A DNA stretch of 64,000 nt from NCBI GenBank assembly GCA_001534745.1, contig CP013997.1:1612001-1676000 (forward strand), in the 5' to 3' direction. Positions 45,579 through 55,565 of the stretch are shown here, piece by piece (the stretch's first letter is position 1; each line of letters starts with the position of its first letter). Made by a program: the position numbers and the translations under genes. Origin of the DNA: Pseudomonas monteilii (GTDB lineage: Bacteria; Pseudomonadota; Gammaproteobacteria; Pseudomonadales; Pseudomonadaceae). The notes under the pieces are model-generated. The model worked only from the letters and a program-made list of their open reading frames with translations. It was not told the DNA's origin and ran no database searches.

Positions 45579-47507
45579 TTAGCATTTATCGCCAGTCGGC
45601 GCAGTCCCGGCGGACGTCCAGCGATCGAGTACGCGTCGCAAATCGCTGCGCTGGAACGGCTTGCCGAGGTAATCGTCCATGCCGGCGTCCAGACAGCGCT
45701 GGCGATCACCCGGCAGGGCACTGGCCGTGAGGGCGATGATCGGTACGTGCTGGCCCTGGGGCAGGTGCCGGATACGCCGTGTCGCCGCGAAGCCATCGAT
45801 GCCCGGCAGGCGGCAGTCCATCAGGATCGCGTCGAACCGTTGCCGCTCCACGGCGTCGATCGCCTGTTGTCCGTCCACGGCGACCTGGGTGCGATAACCC
45901 AGGCTGTGGAGCAGGGCGAGGGTCACTGTCTGGTTCACGGCATTGTCTTCGACCACCAGCACTTCGAGCGCCTGACCCGAGGCGCTATCGCCTTCGGCCA
46001 TGTCGGTGCGTTCGACGTCGGCGTCTGCCAACGACAACGGCAGCGTCAGCGTGAACGTCGATCCCCGGCGCTCGTGGCTCTGCGCCTGCAGCTGGCCGCC
46101 CATGCGCTCGGCGAGCGTACGGGCGATCGACAGCCCCAGGCCTGTGCCACCGTAGCGCCGGGAGATCGAACTGTCCGCCTGCTGGAAGGCCACGAACATC
46201 GCCTCCAGGCGCGAGGGGTCGATGCCGATCCCCGTGTCGCATACTGCGCAGGTCAGTTCGAGGGTCCGCGCCGTGAGCCTGCGCCCCTGCACCTCGACGC
46301 TGACGCGCCCTTGCTCGGTGAACTTGAGGGCATTGCCGATCAGGTTCAGCAGAATCTGCCGGATCCGGGTCGGGTCGCCCATGACCTGCAAGGCATCCAC
46401 GCCTTCGGCCACATGCGTCTCCAGCTGCAGCCCACGCGCCCGCGCCAGGTGCTGGAACGCATGCACGCAGCGCCTGACCAGATCGCCCGGGGCGAACACG
46501 ACCGACTCGAGTTGCACGCTCGTGCGCTCCAGGCGGGAGAAATCGAGGATATCGTTGATGACCTTGAGCAGATGGCCCGTGGACTCGCTGGCGACCGTGG
46601 TGTACTCGGCCTGCTCGTGGGTCAGGGCGGTGGTCTGCAACAGCTGCAGCATGCCCAGTACCCCGTTCATGGGCGTGCGCAGCTCATGGCTCATCATGGC
46701 CAGGAAGTCGGACTTGGCGCGGTTGGCCTGCTCGGCTTCCTCGCGCGCCTGGATCAGCTGGGCGATCGCCTGTTGCTGCTCGCGGCTGGCGTGGTCCAAG
46801 GCACTGGCCAGGCTGTTGATGTGGCGGGCCAGGCGGCCCAGCTCGTTGTCGTCCACCACCGGCAAGGGCGTATCGAAATCGCCCTGCTGGAGCGCCTTGA
46901 CGGTCTGCGCCATGTCGCTGATCGGTTGGGCCAGGCTGCGTGCCAGGCGCCGTGCGAGCACGAAGGTGAAGGCCAGCGCGCACAGCGCCAGGATGATCGC
47001 CTTGATGACGATCTCTTGCTGGCGCTCGTTGAACGCATCGTCCGACATGCCGACGATCACCCGGCCCAGGTAGTCGTCACCGACCTGCGGCGTCGAGGGT
47101 TTGCCCTGACCCAGAAAGTCGTTGTCCAAGGCGATGCGCTGCAGGCGGATCGGGGCCTGGAAGACTTCGATCCGTTGCGGTCGCGGCGTGCTTTCGCCCG
47201 GCTGCTCGACATAGGTCAGGATCTGGTTGCGGCTATCCTGCACTTCGAGAAAGCGCACGTGCGGGATGCTCAAGGTCGCGCGCATCAGGCTGTCGAGCAC
47301 CTGGCTGTTGCCAGAGATGACGCCATACTCCGAGGCCGGCGCCAGTTGGCTGGCGATCAGTTGCCCGGTGTGATTGAGCTCCTGGCGCAGGTCCTGGATG
47401 CGCACGAAGGTGAAGAAGCCGATCAGCATCAGGGTCAGCAGCAATGCCGGCCCCAGGCTGATGATCTGCGTGCGCGTCTGGATGTTCCAGTTCAGGCGTA
47501 GGCTCAT
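45579..47507 (-). CDS. Hybrid sensor histidine kinase (PA1611-like)
   Basis: A 642-aa membrane kinase. A first transmembrane helix lies at about 15-36 and a periplasmic region at about 37-166. A second helix spans about 167-187, followed by HAMP ([20 protein letters not shown]). A coiled coil leads to HisKA with His274 in [12 protein letters not shown], HATPase ([22 protein letters not shown]) and a C-terminal receiver with Asp564 in [13 protein letters not shown]. There is no Hpt domain, so it needs a separate phosphotransfer protein. The ATG at 47507 overlaps the upstream gene by four bases. Its position next to fabA matches P. aeruginosa PA1611, recalled to work with RetS and HptB. Confidence 0.88.
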   Translation of the reverse strand: MSLRLNWNIQTRTQIISLGPALLLTLMLIGFFTFVRIQDLRQELNHTGQLIASQLAPASEYGVISGNSQVLDSLMRATLSIPHVRFLEVQDSRNQILTYVEQPGESTPRPQRIEVFQAPIRLQRIALDNDFLGQGKPSTPQVGDDYLGRVIVGMSDDAFNERQQEIVIKAIILALCALAFTFVLARRLARSLAQPISDMAQTVKALQQGDFDTPLPVVDDNELGRLARHINSLASALDHASREQQQAIAQLIQAREEAEQANRAKSDFLAMMSHELRTPMNGVLGMLQLLQTTALTHEQAEYTTVASESTGHLLKVINDILDFSRLERTSVQLESVVFAPGDLVRRCVHAFQHLARARGLQLETHVAEGVDALQVMGDPTRIRQILLNLIGNALKFTEQGRVSVEVQGRRLTARTLELTCAVCDTGIGIDPSRLEAMFVAFQQADSSISRRYGGTGLGLSIARTLAERMGGQLQAQSHERRGSTFTLTLPLSLADADVERTDMAEGDSASGQALEVLVVEDNAVNQTVTLALLHSLGYRTQVAVDGQQAIDAVERQRFDAILMDCRLPGIDGFAATRRIRHLPQGQHVPIIALTASALPGDRQRCLDAGMDDYLGKPFQRSDLRRVLDRWTSAGTAPTGDKC

Positions 47508-48397
47508 GGGCGTGTGCCTTCTTCGGCCAGGGCCAGCTCGGCGGCCTTCGTGTCGATGGGACCAAGGCCGAGGGCCCGAGCCACCTGCTGGTTGCCGAGC
47601 ACGCCGAAGTGCGTCGGGTAATGACTGCGCGGCCAGGTGGCCGGGGCGCGGTCGAGCAGGCGATCGAGCTCGCTCAGCCAGTCCTGCTGGTCGCTGTAGG
47701 TGGTGGCCAGGGCCCCCGCGCGCACGAAGCCCGCGCTCGGGCCGATCAGGGCCAGTTGTCGACCGTAGCTGCTCAGCAGCACGTTCTTGGCGGTCGTCGA
47801 GTTGTAGACGTCCGGATCGTCCATTCCGAGCAAGACGTCGCTGCCTGCCAGGACCTGTTGCAAGGGACGGTTGTCGCTCGGCTGCGGCCAGGCCTGGGGC
47901 ACGATCTCCAGGTTGAGTGGTGCGGCAGCGCGGGTGAGCTCGGCCAGCAGAAAGCCGCTGTCGTTGCCGTGCAGCACCCCGATCCGACGTGCCGATGGCA
48001 GCAGGTAGCGGATCAGGCGCAACTGCCGGTCCAGGGGTGGATCGCTCCACAACAGGCTGAGAAACCCGGGCCGCGCCAGGCCCAGGCGGCGCTGCGCCTG
48101 GACCCGGCTGACACGCAAGGCGAGGGCAGGGGGCCCGGCCTGCTCGCCCAGCCGCCATTCCAGCGCGTCGGCGTCGAGCAGGATCACCCGCGTTTCCGGC
48201 GTCAGCTGGGCAGGGCGGGGCAGCTGCGTCACGGCTTCGAAGCGCACATGGTCGGCCGGGCGACGTGCTTGCAGGGCGTCGGCGAATGCGCGCATGCCAG
48301 GTTCCTCCCGGGCTCCGACCACCAGTACCTCGTGCGCCGAAAGCGAACCCAGCGGGCAGATCAGCGTCAGCAAGGCCAGGCACACCCAGCGCCTCAT
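47504..48397 (-). CDS. Periplasmic binding protein of ABC substrate-binding type
   Basis: A 297-aa protein with an N-terminal signal peptide ([15 protein letters not shown], cleavage near residue 21). The core resembles the ABC_sub_bind family: [49 protein letters not shown] and [12 protein letters not shown]. No permease or ATPase gene is nearby. Instead it lies between the TonB receptor (one-base overlap) and the hybrid kinase (four-base overlap). That suggests it acts as a ligand-sensing partner of the kinase rather than in transport; this is inference. Confidence 0.8.
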   Translation of the reverse strand: MRRWVCLALLTLICPLGSLSAHEVLVVGAREEPGMRAFADALQARRPADHVRFEAVTQLPRPAQLTPETRVILLDADALEWRLGEQAGPPALALRVSRVQAQRRLGLARPGFLSLLWSDPPLDRQLRLIRYLLPSARRIGVLHGNDSGFLLAELTRAAAPLNLEIVPQAWPQPSDNRPLQQVLAGSDVLLGMDDPDVYNSTTAKNVLLSSYGRQLALIGPSAGFVRAGALATTYSDQQDWLSELDRLLDRAPATWPRSHYPTHFGVLGNQQVARALGLGPIDTKAAELALAEEGTRP

Positions 48398-50505
48398 CAG
48401 AACTGCAGCTCCGCGCTGAAGCTCAGGCGCCGACGGCTGTCATAGCGGTTCTGCACGAGCGTGGTGGGTTCGTCGTCCAGCCGCTGCTGCCACAGCGCGG
48501 CCAGTTCGAGGCGGGTGCCCTGCCAACGCAGGCGTTTGGCCAGGCGCAGGTCGGCACGCTCGTAACGGTAGCCGTTGAGTGCATCGTCGCCCAGGTAGAA
48601 CAGCCCGCTCGACCAGCCATCGCCCCATTCGCGCAGCCAGGCGACCGAGCCGCTGTTGCGTGCGGTGAGCTGGCGGTCGGCAGGGTTGCTGGCCCAGGCA
48701 TCGACGTAGGCGTAGGTCACGCGCAGCCGGTCTTCGAGCGTCGCCTGCCAGTCGAGCTGCGCTTCGCTGCCGGTGAAGCGGGCGCGGTTGGTGTTGCTGG
48801 CGATGTACTGGTTGTTGCGCAGCGGCTCGCTGATCATGCCGGTGATTTCGTCATGGAACAGCTTGAGGTCGACGTTCAGGTCCAGGGCGGTGAAATAGCC
48901 GTTGTAGCCGAGTTCGCGCGAGCGCATGCGCTCCTGCTCCAGATCGCCCGGCCCGCGGGTCTTGACGAAGTACTCGGCCTGGCGTTGACCGAATGCGGCG
49001 GGGGTCAGGTGGTCGACCCGGTAGCTCCAGTTGACGTTGTTCTCGAACATGTCCGGCGAACGAACGGCCTCGGCGTACACCAGGCGTACACCATGGCGCG
49101 GGGTGATGAGGTAGTTGAGCGCCACGCGCGGGGTGAACGACTCGCCGGACAGGCGGCTGTCCTCGAGCATGGCGCCGCCCTGGAGTATCCAGTGTTCATC
49201 GAGGCGCCATTCCAGCTGGCCGAACGTTCGCCAGGTCTGGTCATCCATGCTGCCGTTGAAATAGGTCTGTGAATCGGCGCGGTCGTAGCGGTAGCCCAGA
49301 CCGCTGAGCAGGCGCAGGCTGTCGGTCAGGCTCAGGGTGTCCTGCAGCTCGAGGTCGTAGCGGGTCTCGCGGGTGCTCTGGTCGACATCGCCGCAGACCA
49401 CCTGGCTGCCGCCTTGACGATCCCATTGATCCTTGACCCGATCGCGCAGCGCTTGGCGTAGCGGGTCGGTGCTGGTGGGCGGGTGGGTGATGCCACGCGC
49501 CACCTGTTCGGCGAAGCCAGGGTCCAGTTGCCAGAGTCGGGTCAGCTCGGGGCTGAACGACAGTGCCGCATCGCAGGCTCGCCAGACCTGACGTCGTTCG
49601 AACCGCTGCGCGGAGGCCTGCACGTGCAGGCTGTGGCGCGGATCGATGTCGAGGTTCCAGCGCACCGAGCCGGCGTAGTCGTCGGCCTCGACATCGGCGT
49701 CCTTGCCGGCGGCGGCGACGTTGGGGAAGACCGCCTGATACGTGTAAGGGCGCTGATTGCTGCCCTGCTTGGCCGCGAGTTGCCAGTCGAGACGCTGCCC
49801 AGGTGCCAGGGCCTGGCTGGCGCTGAGGTTGAAGCGGCTCAGGCGTCGGCTGTCGCGGTAGTCATGGCCGAACGCATCGTGGTCGAAACCGTCGTCTGCC
49901 GCGCCCGACAGCGACAGACGCGCGTCGCCGCCATCCCAGCTTAGGCCCTGGCTGGCGTACCAGTCGGCGATGCCGTTCTGGCCACGGGTCACCTTCAGCC
50001 GGGTGCCGTGGCTGTCGGCCGGGTGACGGGTCAGGATGTTCACCACCGCCATCAGGGCATTGGCGCCATAGCTCACCGTGTTGGGTCCTCGAAAGACTTC
50101 GATGCGCTCGATGTCCTCGAGCGCGACGGGAATGTCGCTCCAGTCCACCGTCGCCAGGCCGGCGCGATACACCGAACGACCATCGATCAACACCTGCATG
50201 CGGCGCGCATCGCTGACGTTGCTGCCATGGTAGTTGACGGTCGGCTGGTTGCCGGCGCCGTAGCCGATCATCATGCCCGGCACCAGCCGCATGAGCTCGG
50301 GGATGTCCCGCGCACCGCTGGCCTGGATCAGCGCGCTGTCGAGCACGGTCATGCTCCCCGGCACCGTGGCCGGCGACTGCCGCAACCGTGTCGCGGTCAG
50401 CACCTCGGGCAGGGCCTGATCGTCGACGAACAGGTCATCGGCCAGCGCCGGCCCGCACAGGGCAGCGGTCAGCAGGAGGGATCGGGAGGGGAAGCCTGCG
50501 CGCAC
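48397..50505 (-). CDS. TonB-dependent outer-membrane receptor
   Basis: A 702-aa receptor. A signal peptide ([13 protein letters not shown]) is followed by a short leader with [10 protein letters not shown], a plausible TonB box. The plug domain carries [21 protein letters not shown] in register with the family, then [20 protein letters not shown], and a large beta-barrel follows to the C-terminal Phe (FSAELQF). The barrel has a cysteine pair possible (RACDA, VVCGD). The start is GTG with no clear ribosome site. It is first in a three-gene operon with a periplasmic binding protein and a hybrid kinase. The ligand is unknown. Confidence 0.9.
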   Translation of the reverse strand: MRAGFPSRSLLLTAALCGPALADDLFVDDQALPEVLTATRLRQSPATVPGSMTVLDSALIQASGARDIPELMRLVPGMMIGYGAGNQPTVNYHGSNVSDARRMQVLIDGRSVYRAGLATVDWSDIPVALEDIERIEVFRGPNTVSYGANALMAVVNILTRHPADSHGTRLKVTRGQNGIADWYASQGLSWDGGDARLSLSGAADDGFDHDAFGHDYRDSRRLSRFNLSASQALAPGQRLDWQLAAKQGSNQRPYTYQAVFPNVAAAGKDADVEADDYAGSVRWNLDIDPRHSLHVQASAQRFERRQVWRACDAALSFSPELTRLWQLDPGFAEQVARGITHPPTSTDPLRQALRDRVKDQWDRQGGSQVVCGDVDQSTRETRYDLELQDTLSLTDSLRLLSGLGYRYDRADSQTYFNGSMDDQTWRTFGQLEWRLDEHWILQGGAMLEDSRLSGESFTPRVALNYLITPRHGVRLVYAEAVRSPDMFENNVNWSYRVDHLTPAAFGQRQAEYFVKTRGPGDLEQERMRSRELGYNGYFTALDLNVDLKLFHDEITGMISEPLRNNQYIASNTNRARFTGSEAQLDWQATLEDRLRVTYAYVDAWASNPADRQLTARNSGSVAWLREWGDGWSSGLFYLGDDALNGYRYERADLRLAKRLRWQGTRLELAALWQQRLDDEPTTLVQNRYDSRRRLSFSAELQF

Positions 50506-50655
50506 GGTGTGGTCTTGGTCAGTGTGAGGGCGGGCATGTTAACCGACGCGGCGGCTTTTGCCAGCGCCGCCCAGCGGCGATTGTCACTGGCCCTGTCGTG
50601 CAGGCTCCGTATAATGCCTTCATCACCTATCGACAGCGTTTTTGACGGATGGAAC

Positions 50656-51681
50656 ATGACTGGACAGCAAGCTGTAGCGGTGTTGGGAGGGGGCAGTTTC
50701 GGCACGGCGGTGGCGAACCTGCTGGCTGAAAACGGCGTGCGCGTGCTGCAGTGGATGCGTGACCCGGCGCAGGCCGAGGCGATGCGCACCCACCGCGAGA
50801 ATCCGCGCTACCTCAAGGGCATCCGTCTGCGCGACGGCGTCGAACCGGTCACCGACCTGCTGGCCACGCTGCAGGCCTGTGACCTGATCTTCGTCGCGCT
50901 GCCCTCGAGCGCGCTGCGCAGCGTGCTGGCACCCCATGCCGCCCTGCTCGACGGGCGCATGCTGGTCAGCCTGACCAAGGGCATCGAGGCGCACAGCTTC
51001 AAGCTGATGAGTCAGATCCTCGAAGAGATCGCACCCAAGGCACGTATCGGCGTGTTGTCCGGCCCCAACCTGGCGCGCGAGATCGCCGAGCATGCCTTGA
51101 CTGCCACGGTGGTGGCGAGCGAGGACGAGGCCTTGTGTCAGCGCGTCCAGGCCGTGCTGCATGGGCGTACCTTCCGGGTCTATGCCAGCGCCGACCGTCA
51201 TGGCGTCGAGCTGGGCGGCGCGCTGAAGAACGTCTATGCCATCATCGCCGGCATGGCCGTGGCCCTGGGCATGGGCGAGAACACCAAGAGCATGCTGATC
51301 ACCCGCGCGCTGGCCGAGATGACGCGTTTTGCGGTCAGCCAGGGCGCCAATCCCATGACCTTCATGGGCCTGGCCGGCGTGGGTGACCTGATCGTCACCT
51401 GTTCCTCGCCCAAGAGCCGCAACTATCAGGTCGGCCACGCCCTGGGGCAAGGGCTGAGCCTGGAGGACGCCGTCAATCGGCTGGGCGAAGTGGCCGAGGG
51501 GGTCAACACGCTCAAGGTGCTCAAGGCCAAGGCCGAGGCGCTCGAAATCTACATGCCCCTGGTCGCCGGGCTGCATGCGATTCTCTTCGAAGGCCGGACG
51601 CTCGATCAGGTGATCGAGTGGCTGATGCGCGCCGAACCCAAGACCGACGTCGATTTCATCTCCACCAGCGATTTCAACTGA
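50656..51681 (+). CDS. gpsA: Glycerol-3-phosphate dehydrogenase [NAD(P)+]
   Basis: A 341-aa cytosolic enzyme that reduces dihydroxyacetone phosphate for phospholipid synthesis. The nucleotide motif [10 protein letters not shown] is at residues 11-20. The [11 protein letters not shown] and [13 protein letters not shown] motifs contain the conserved substrate-binding Lys. Length is standard. The ATG at 50656 gives the usual N-terminus; the longer frame from 50008 overlaps the opposite TonB gene. A TATAAT at 50610-50615 may be its -10 box, without a well-spaced -35. Confidence 0.96.
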   Translation: MTGQQAVAVLGGGSFGTAVANLLAENGVRVLQWMRDPAQAEAMRTHRENPRYLKGIRLRDGVEPVTDLLATLQACDLIFVALPSSALRSVLAPHAALLDGRMLVSLTKGIEAHSFKLMSQILEEIAPKARIGVLSGPNLAREIAEHALTATVVASEDEALCQRVQAVLHGRTFRVYASADRHGVELGGALKNVYAIIAGMAVALGMGENTKSMLITRALAEMTRFAVSQGANPMTFMGLAGVGDLIVTCSSPKSRNYQVGHALGQGLSLEDAVNRLGEVAEGVNTLKVLKAKAEALEIYMPLVAGLHAILFEGRTLDQVIEWLMRAEPKTDVDFISTSDFN

Positions 51682-51697
51682 CCTTTGGAGCATCTCC

Positions 51698-52036
51698 GTG
51701 AATCCCTCTTCCCGCCCCGAGCAGCACGAATCGATCATCCTGCGCATCCTGTGGATGCTGCTCTTTCTCGTCGTCTGGCAACTGGCCGAGCTGCTGCTGG
51801 CGGCCCTGGTGCTGGCGCAGTTGATCTATCGCCTGGTGTATGGCGCGCCCAATGCCGGTCTGATGAACCTGGGTGACAGCCTGAGCCAGTACCTGGCGCA
51901 GATCGGTCGCTTCGGCATGTTCCAGACCGACAGCAAGCCTTGGCCCTTCGCCGACTGGCCAAAGCCGCGGGCGCCAGAAGGTGAAGCGCCGCACAAGCCT
52001 GCTGCCTCGCCGTCCAGTCACCGGCCGAAGCCGTGA
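51698..52036 (+). CDS. DUF4389 family membrane protein
   Basis: A 112-aa protein with one long membrane segment (about 15-48, ILRILWMLLFLVVWQLAELL and onward) and a Pro-rich cytoplasmic tail. The pattern up to LIYRLVYGAPNAGL matches DUF4389. It starts with GTG behind TTTGGAG. Its stop overlaps the sixA GTG by four bases. Function unknown. Confidence 0.82.
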   Translation: MNPSSRPEQHESIILRILWMLLFLVVWQLAELLLAALVLAQLIYRLVYGAPNAGLMNLGDSLSQYLAQIGRFGMFQTDSKPWPFADWPKPRAPEGEAPHKPAASPSSHRPKP

Positions 52037-52494
52037 AGGTCTGGATCCTGCGTCACGGCGAAGCCCAGCCGCACGCAGCGCGCGATGCCGAGCGCCGGCT
52101 CACCGCCCATGGGCAGGCACAGGCCGTGCAGGCGGCTGCGCACCTGGTCGGCCAGCCATTGCAGGCGATCATCGCCAGCCCTTACGTACGTGCCCAGCAA
52201 ACGGCGGCTCTGGTTCATCACGCCCTGGCTGCGCCGCTGGCGGTGCGTACCGAAGCCTGGCTGACGCCCGAGGGCGATCCGCGCGAGGTGCTGAACCAGC
52301 TCGATGCGCTTGCCCTGGAGCACGTGCTGCTGGTCAGTCACCAGCCGTTGGTGGGTGAACTGGCCAGCCTGCTCGAGCACGGCCATGTACAGCAGCCCGT
52401 GGGGTTTTCCACGGCCAGCCTGGCCGAGCTGGAAGGCGCGTGGGCACTAGCCGGCGGCATGACCTTGCGGGCACTGCATCAACCTGACGGATAA
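52033..52494 (+). CDS. sixA: Phosphohistidine phosphatase SixA
   Basis: A 153-aa small histidine phosphatase. The family motif LRHGE (Arg7-His8-Gly9) is at the N-terminus, with SPYVRAQQTA and the second catalytic His in LLVSHQPLVG. SixA removes phosphate from histidine phosphotransfer domains such as those of ArcB or PTS proteins in E. coli. It starts with GTG, overlapping the DUF4389 stop (GTGA). Confidence 0.92.
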   Translation: MKVWILRHGEAQPHAARDAERRLTAHGQAQAVQAAAHLVGQPLQAIIASPYVRAQQTAALVHHALAAPLAVRTEAWLTPEGDPREVLNQLDALALEHVLLVSHQPLVGELASLLEHGHVQQPVGFSTASLAELEGAWALAGGMTLRALHQPDG

Positions 52495-52577
52495 AACAAC
52501 CTGACACTTTTGTCAGTTGTGGTGGCTTTTTCCCCCTTGCTACCGTTCGTGGCAAATGATGAGTCCGGGGGATACGG

Positions 52578-52928
52578 ATGACCATTCACGACCTGAGGCT
52601 GGTGCGCTCGCTGAACCTGCAGACCACCAAGGACAAGGTACGCGACGACAGGGTGCTGGATTTTGCCGAATACAGCGTGCTGCGCGACAGTGCCGGGGCC
52701 CGGCTCGACCAGTTGGTGCGCGCGTTCCACGACCACGAGACGTTCGAGGAACTGCACCAGGCGACCCAGCGCATGGCGCAGTCCCTGCAAGCCAGTTGCC
52801 TGCTGGTGCGGCGTCTGGAGATGTCGGCCGAGCAGCGTCGGCTGGCCTACGAGGCCCTTGATCAGCAGATGGTCTATTTGCAGGCCTGTCTGCGCCGTTC
52901 GCTCTCGGTCGTGAAATCATCGGCCTGA
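52578..52928 (+). CDS. Small helical protein, unknown function
   Basis: A 116-aa protein that is almost entirely helical (DQLVRAFHDHETFEELHQAT, MSAEQRRLAYEALDQQM), without signal peptide or membrane helix. I do not recognise a characterised family. GGGGGA precedes the ATG. An inverted repeat CTGAC-N6-GTCAG lies about 60 bases upstream. It is followed by two hydrolase genes on the same strand. Confidence 0.6.
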   Translation: MTIHDLRLVRSLNLQTTKDKVRDDRVLDFAEYSVLRDSAGARLDQLVRAFHDHETFEELHQATQRMAQSLQASCLLVRRLEMSAEQRRLAYEALDQQMVYLQACLRRSLSVVKSSA

Positions 52929-53015
52929 CCTGATCGCCCTTGACGATGACTTGTCCAGACGTTGCTCAGGTCGAGCGCTCCTTCGACAATGACCGCTTCG
53001 TTGCCGACAACCGAG

Positions 53016-53810
53016 ATGGTCATGCCTCAGCCGATCTTCTTCGCCCATGCCAATGGGTTCCCTTCCGCGACCTATGGCAAATTGTTCGCTGCCCTTGCGC
53101 CGGACTACGACGTGAGCCATGTGGCGTGTCAGGGGCATGACCCGCGCTTTCCCGTGGACGACAACTGGCGTGGCCTGGTCGATGAGCTGCTGCACCATGT
53201 GCAGGGCCAGCCGGCGCCGGTCTGGGGCGTCGGCCATTCGCTGGGCGGTGTATTGCACCTGCACGCTGCCATGCGCCGGCCGGATCTGTACCGTGGCGTG
53301 ATCATGCTCGACTCGCCGGTGTTCACGCGTGTCGAGCGCTGGTTGATTCGCGGTGCCAAGCAGGTCGGTCTGATCGACCGCATTACGCCTGCGGGGCGAA
53401 CCTTGGGCCGACGGGCATCGTTTCCCGACCCCGATACCGCTCGCCGCTATTTCTCCAGCAAGGCACTGTTCCAGGGCTTCGACCCAGAATGCCTGGACGC
53501 CTACCTGGAGCATGGGCTGGCGCAAGCCGCACAGGGCTGGCAGTTGCGATTCGATCCTGCGACCGAAATCGGCATCTACCGAAGCGTACCCCACGAGTTG
53601 CCCATGCCTGGCCGCCTGCTGGACGTGCCGGTGGCGATGATCGGCGGGCGGCAGAGCCGGGTGGTACGGCCTCGCCACGCGCTGGCCGTACGCGCGCTGC
53701 CCAAGGGTGAATACCATGCCGTACCCGGTGGACACATGTTCCCACTGGAACGCCCCGTGGACACCGCCAGCCTGATCAAGGGCCTCTGCGACCGTTGGAG
53801 TCAGGCATGA
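53016..53810 (+). CDS. Alpha/beta hydrolase, first of a pair
   Basis: A 264-aa alpha/beta-hydrolase-fold protein. The oxyanion region is FFAHANGFPSATYG, the nucleophile Ser75 lies in GVGHSLGGV, and the catalytic His is probably in VPGGHMFPLE near the end. The substrate is unknown. The start is uncertain: ATGs at 52989, 53016 and 53022 are all in frame and none has a strong site. The stop overlaps the next hydrolase by four bases, so they are coupled. Confidence 0.82.
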   Translation: MVMPQPIFFAHANGFPSATYGKLFAALAPDYDVSHVACQGHDPRFPVDDNWRGLVDELLHHVQGQPAPVWGVGHSLGGVLHLHAAMRRPDLYRGVIMLDSPVFTRVERWLIRGAKQVGLIDRITPAGRTLGRRASFPDPDTARRYFSSKALFQGFDPECLDAYLEHGLAQAAQGWQLRFDPATEIGIYRSVPHELPMPGRLLDVPVAMIGGRQSRVVRPRHALAVRALPKGEYHAVPGGHMFPLERPVDTASLIKGLCDRWSQA

Positions 53811-54661
53811 GCGTGAAATCGAGCGAACTCAGCCTGGACCTGGGTCACCTGACCTTGGCCGCGCGGGTGTACGGGCCCGCGGACGGTATGCCGATGCTGG
53901 CGTTGCACGGCTGGCTGGACAACGCCGACAGTTTCGTCCGCCTGGCGCCACGCCTGGAGGGCCTGCGCATCGTTGCGCTCGACCTGGCCGGGCATGGTCG
54001 TTCCGGGCACCGACCGCCGGGTGGCGATTATCACCTTCCAGGCTATGTGGAGGATGTCCTGGGCGTCGCCGACCGCCTGGGCTGGCAGCGCTTCGGGCTG
54101 CTGGGCCACTCGCTGGGCGCCGTGATCGCCGTGCAACTGGCCGGTGCGTTGCCCGAGCGCGTCGATCGACTGGCCTTGATCGATGGCGTGCTGCCGCCCA
54201 TGGCACACGAGCAGGACGCGGCCAGCCGGCTGGGCATGGCCTTGCAGGCACGCCTGCGCCGACAGCCGGGCCGCAAGCGGGTCTACGCCAGTTTCGAAGA
54301 GGGCGTGAGGGCGCGCATGAACGGTCAGGTGCCGGTCAGTCACGACGCTGCCGAACGGCTGGCGCTACGGGGGCTTGAGCCCGTGCAGGAAGGGTTCAGC
54401 TGGCGCAGCGACAGCCGTCTGACCCTGCCTTCGCCCGTTCGTCTTACCCAGGGCCAGGCGCTGTCGTTTGTCCAGCGCATCGCCTGCCCGACTCAGCTGA
54501 TCGTCGCGACCGACGGCCTGTTGGCGCATGAACACGACCTGCTGGCCCAACTGCCGTTCGAGCAGGTGACGCTGCCAGGCGGGCATCACCTGCACCTGAA
54601 CGATGAACGCGGCGCAAGCCTTGTTGCAGACTGTTTCAATCGTTTCCTGCGGTTTGCTTGA
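53807..54661 (+). CDS. Alpha/beta hydrolase, second of a pair
   Basis: A 284-aa alpha/beta hydrolase. HGWLDNADSF forms the oxyanion loop, Ser102 in LLGHSLGAV is the nucleophile, and a His in LPGGHHLHL is the likely base. A GGAG before the ATG and an ATGA overlap with the upstream gene fix the start. The two hydrolases differ clearly and are not recent duplicates. Substrate unknown. Confidence 0.85.
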   Translation: MSVKSSELSLDLGHLTLAARVYGPADGMPMLALHGWLDNADSFVRLAPRLEGLRIVALDLAGHGRSGHRPPGGDYHLPGYVEDVLGVADRLGWQRFGLLGHSLGAVIAVQLAGALPERVDRLALIDGVLPPMAHEQDAASRLGMALQARLRRQPGRKRVYASFEEGVRARMNGQVPVSHDAAERLALRGLEPVQEGFSWRSDSRLTLPSPVRLTQGQALSFVQRIACPTQLIVATDGLLAHEHDLLAQLPFEQVTLPGGHHLHLNDERGASLVADCFNRFLRFA

Positions 54662-54770
54662 CTTGAGCCGGGCAAGTGCCGAGGCTTGCCAGGTTCATCA
54701 GGGAGACGACCATGTACATGCCAGACAGTCCATACGGCCCGAGCGGCCAGCCACATTTAGCAGGCAATCG

Positions 54771-55565
54771 ATGAGCAGGCGCTGCGCAACACGCCTGGCA
54801 GCAGGCCTGACACTGACCCTGTCCGCCGTGGTGTGCCGGGCGGACGCATTGCCCACGCCGGCCGATGCACGTGTCGTGGACCAGCGGCCTGCGGTGCAGC
54901 AGGAGCGTGTCTATCCGCTTGGCGCGTTGCGCAAGATCAGCGGTCGGCTACGCATGGAAGGCAAGGTCGAAGGCCGTGGCCAGGTCAGTTCGATCACCTA
55001 TGAGCTGCCCCAGGAGCGCACGGCCCGCGAGGCGTTCACCGCAGCGCGCGAGCAGCTGCAGCGCGAAGGAGGGTATCCGCTGTTCTGGTGCCAGAGTCGT
55101 GATTGCGGCGAAGCCAGCCTGTGGGCCAACGAGGTGTTCAAGAACGCACGCCTCAACGGCGGGGACGAGCGCCAGGCGTTCATCCTGCTGCGCCGCTCCG
55201 CCGAACAGCCCGATGCGCTGGTGTCGTTGTACAGCGTCACGCGGGGCAACGGGCGCGCCTATCTGCACGTCGAGGAATTCGTGGCCGATACGCCCCTGGG
55301 CGAGCTGTTGCCGACACCAGCGACGATCCTGCGCGAGCTGCGTGACACTGGTCAGCTGGACTATCCGGAACTGGGCGCGGTGCGGCCGACCTGGGCGACA
55401 TTGCTGGCGCGCAGCCTCAACCTGGACAGCACGCTCAGGGTCGTGCTCGGCGGTGAACAGCCCGAGGCCTGGCGCCAGCAGTTGATCGACGCCGGCGTGC
55501 GCAGTACCCGGCTGGAAGCCAACCCGACGGCCGACAAGGGCCTGCACGTGGAGCTGATCCGCTGA
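54771..55565 (+). CDS. DUF4892 domain protein, exported
   Basis: A 264-aa protein with an N-terminal signal peptide (LAAGLTLTLSAVVCRADA). The following domain matches what I recall of DUF4892: VYPLGALRKISGRLRMEGKV, an ITYELPQERTAREAF region, FWCQSRDCGEASLWANEVF, then VSLYSVTRGNGRAYLHVE. The C-terminal part resembles an OmpA-like domain end (AGVRSTRLEANPTADKG). Two cysteines in CQSRDC could form a disulfide. Location is periplasm or outer membrane. It is followed at once by the permease gene. Confidence 0.75.
   Translation: MSRRCATRLAAGLTLTLSAVVCRADALPTPADARVVDQRPAVQQERVYPLGALRKISGRLRMEGKVEGRGQVSSITYELPQERTAREAFTAAREQLQREGGYPLFWCQSRDCGEASLWANEVFKNARLNGGDERQAFILLRRSAEQPDALVSLYSVTRGNGRAYLHVEEFVADTPLGELLPTPATILRELRDTGQLDYPELGAVRPTWATLLARSLNLDSTLRVVLGGEQPEAWRQQLIDAGVRSTRLEANPTADKGLHVELIR

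Noticed and set aside
52523..52540. Sigma-54-like GG...GC pattern upstream of the 116-aa gene
   Set aside because: The spacing between GG and GC is 13 bases, not the required 10.
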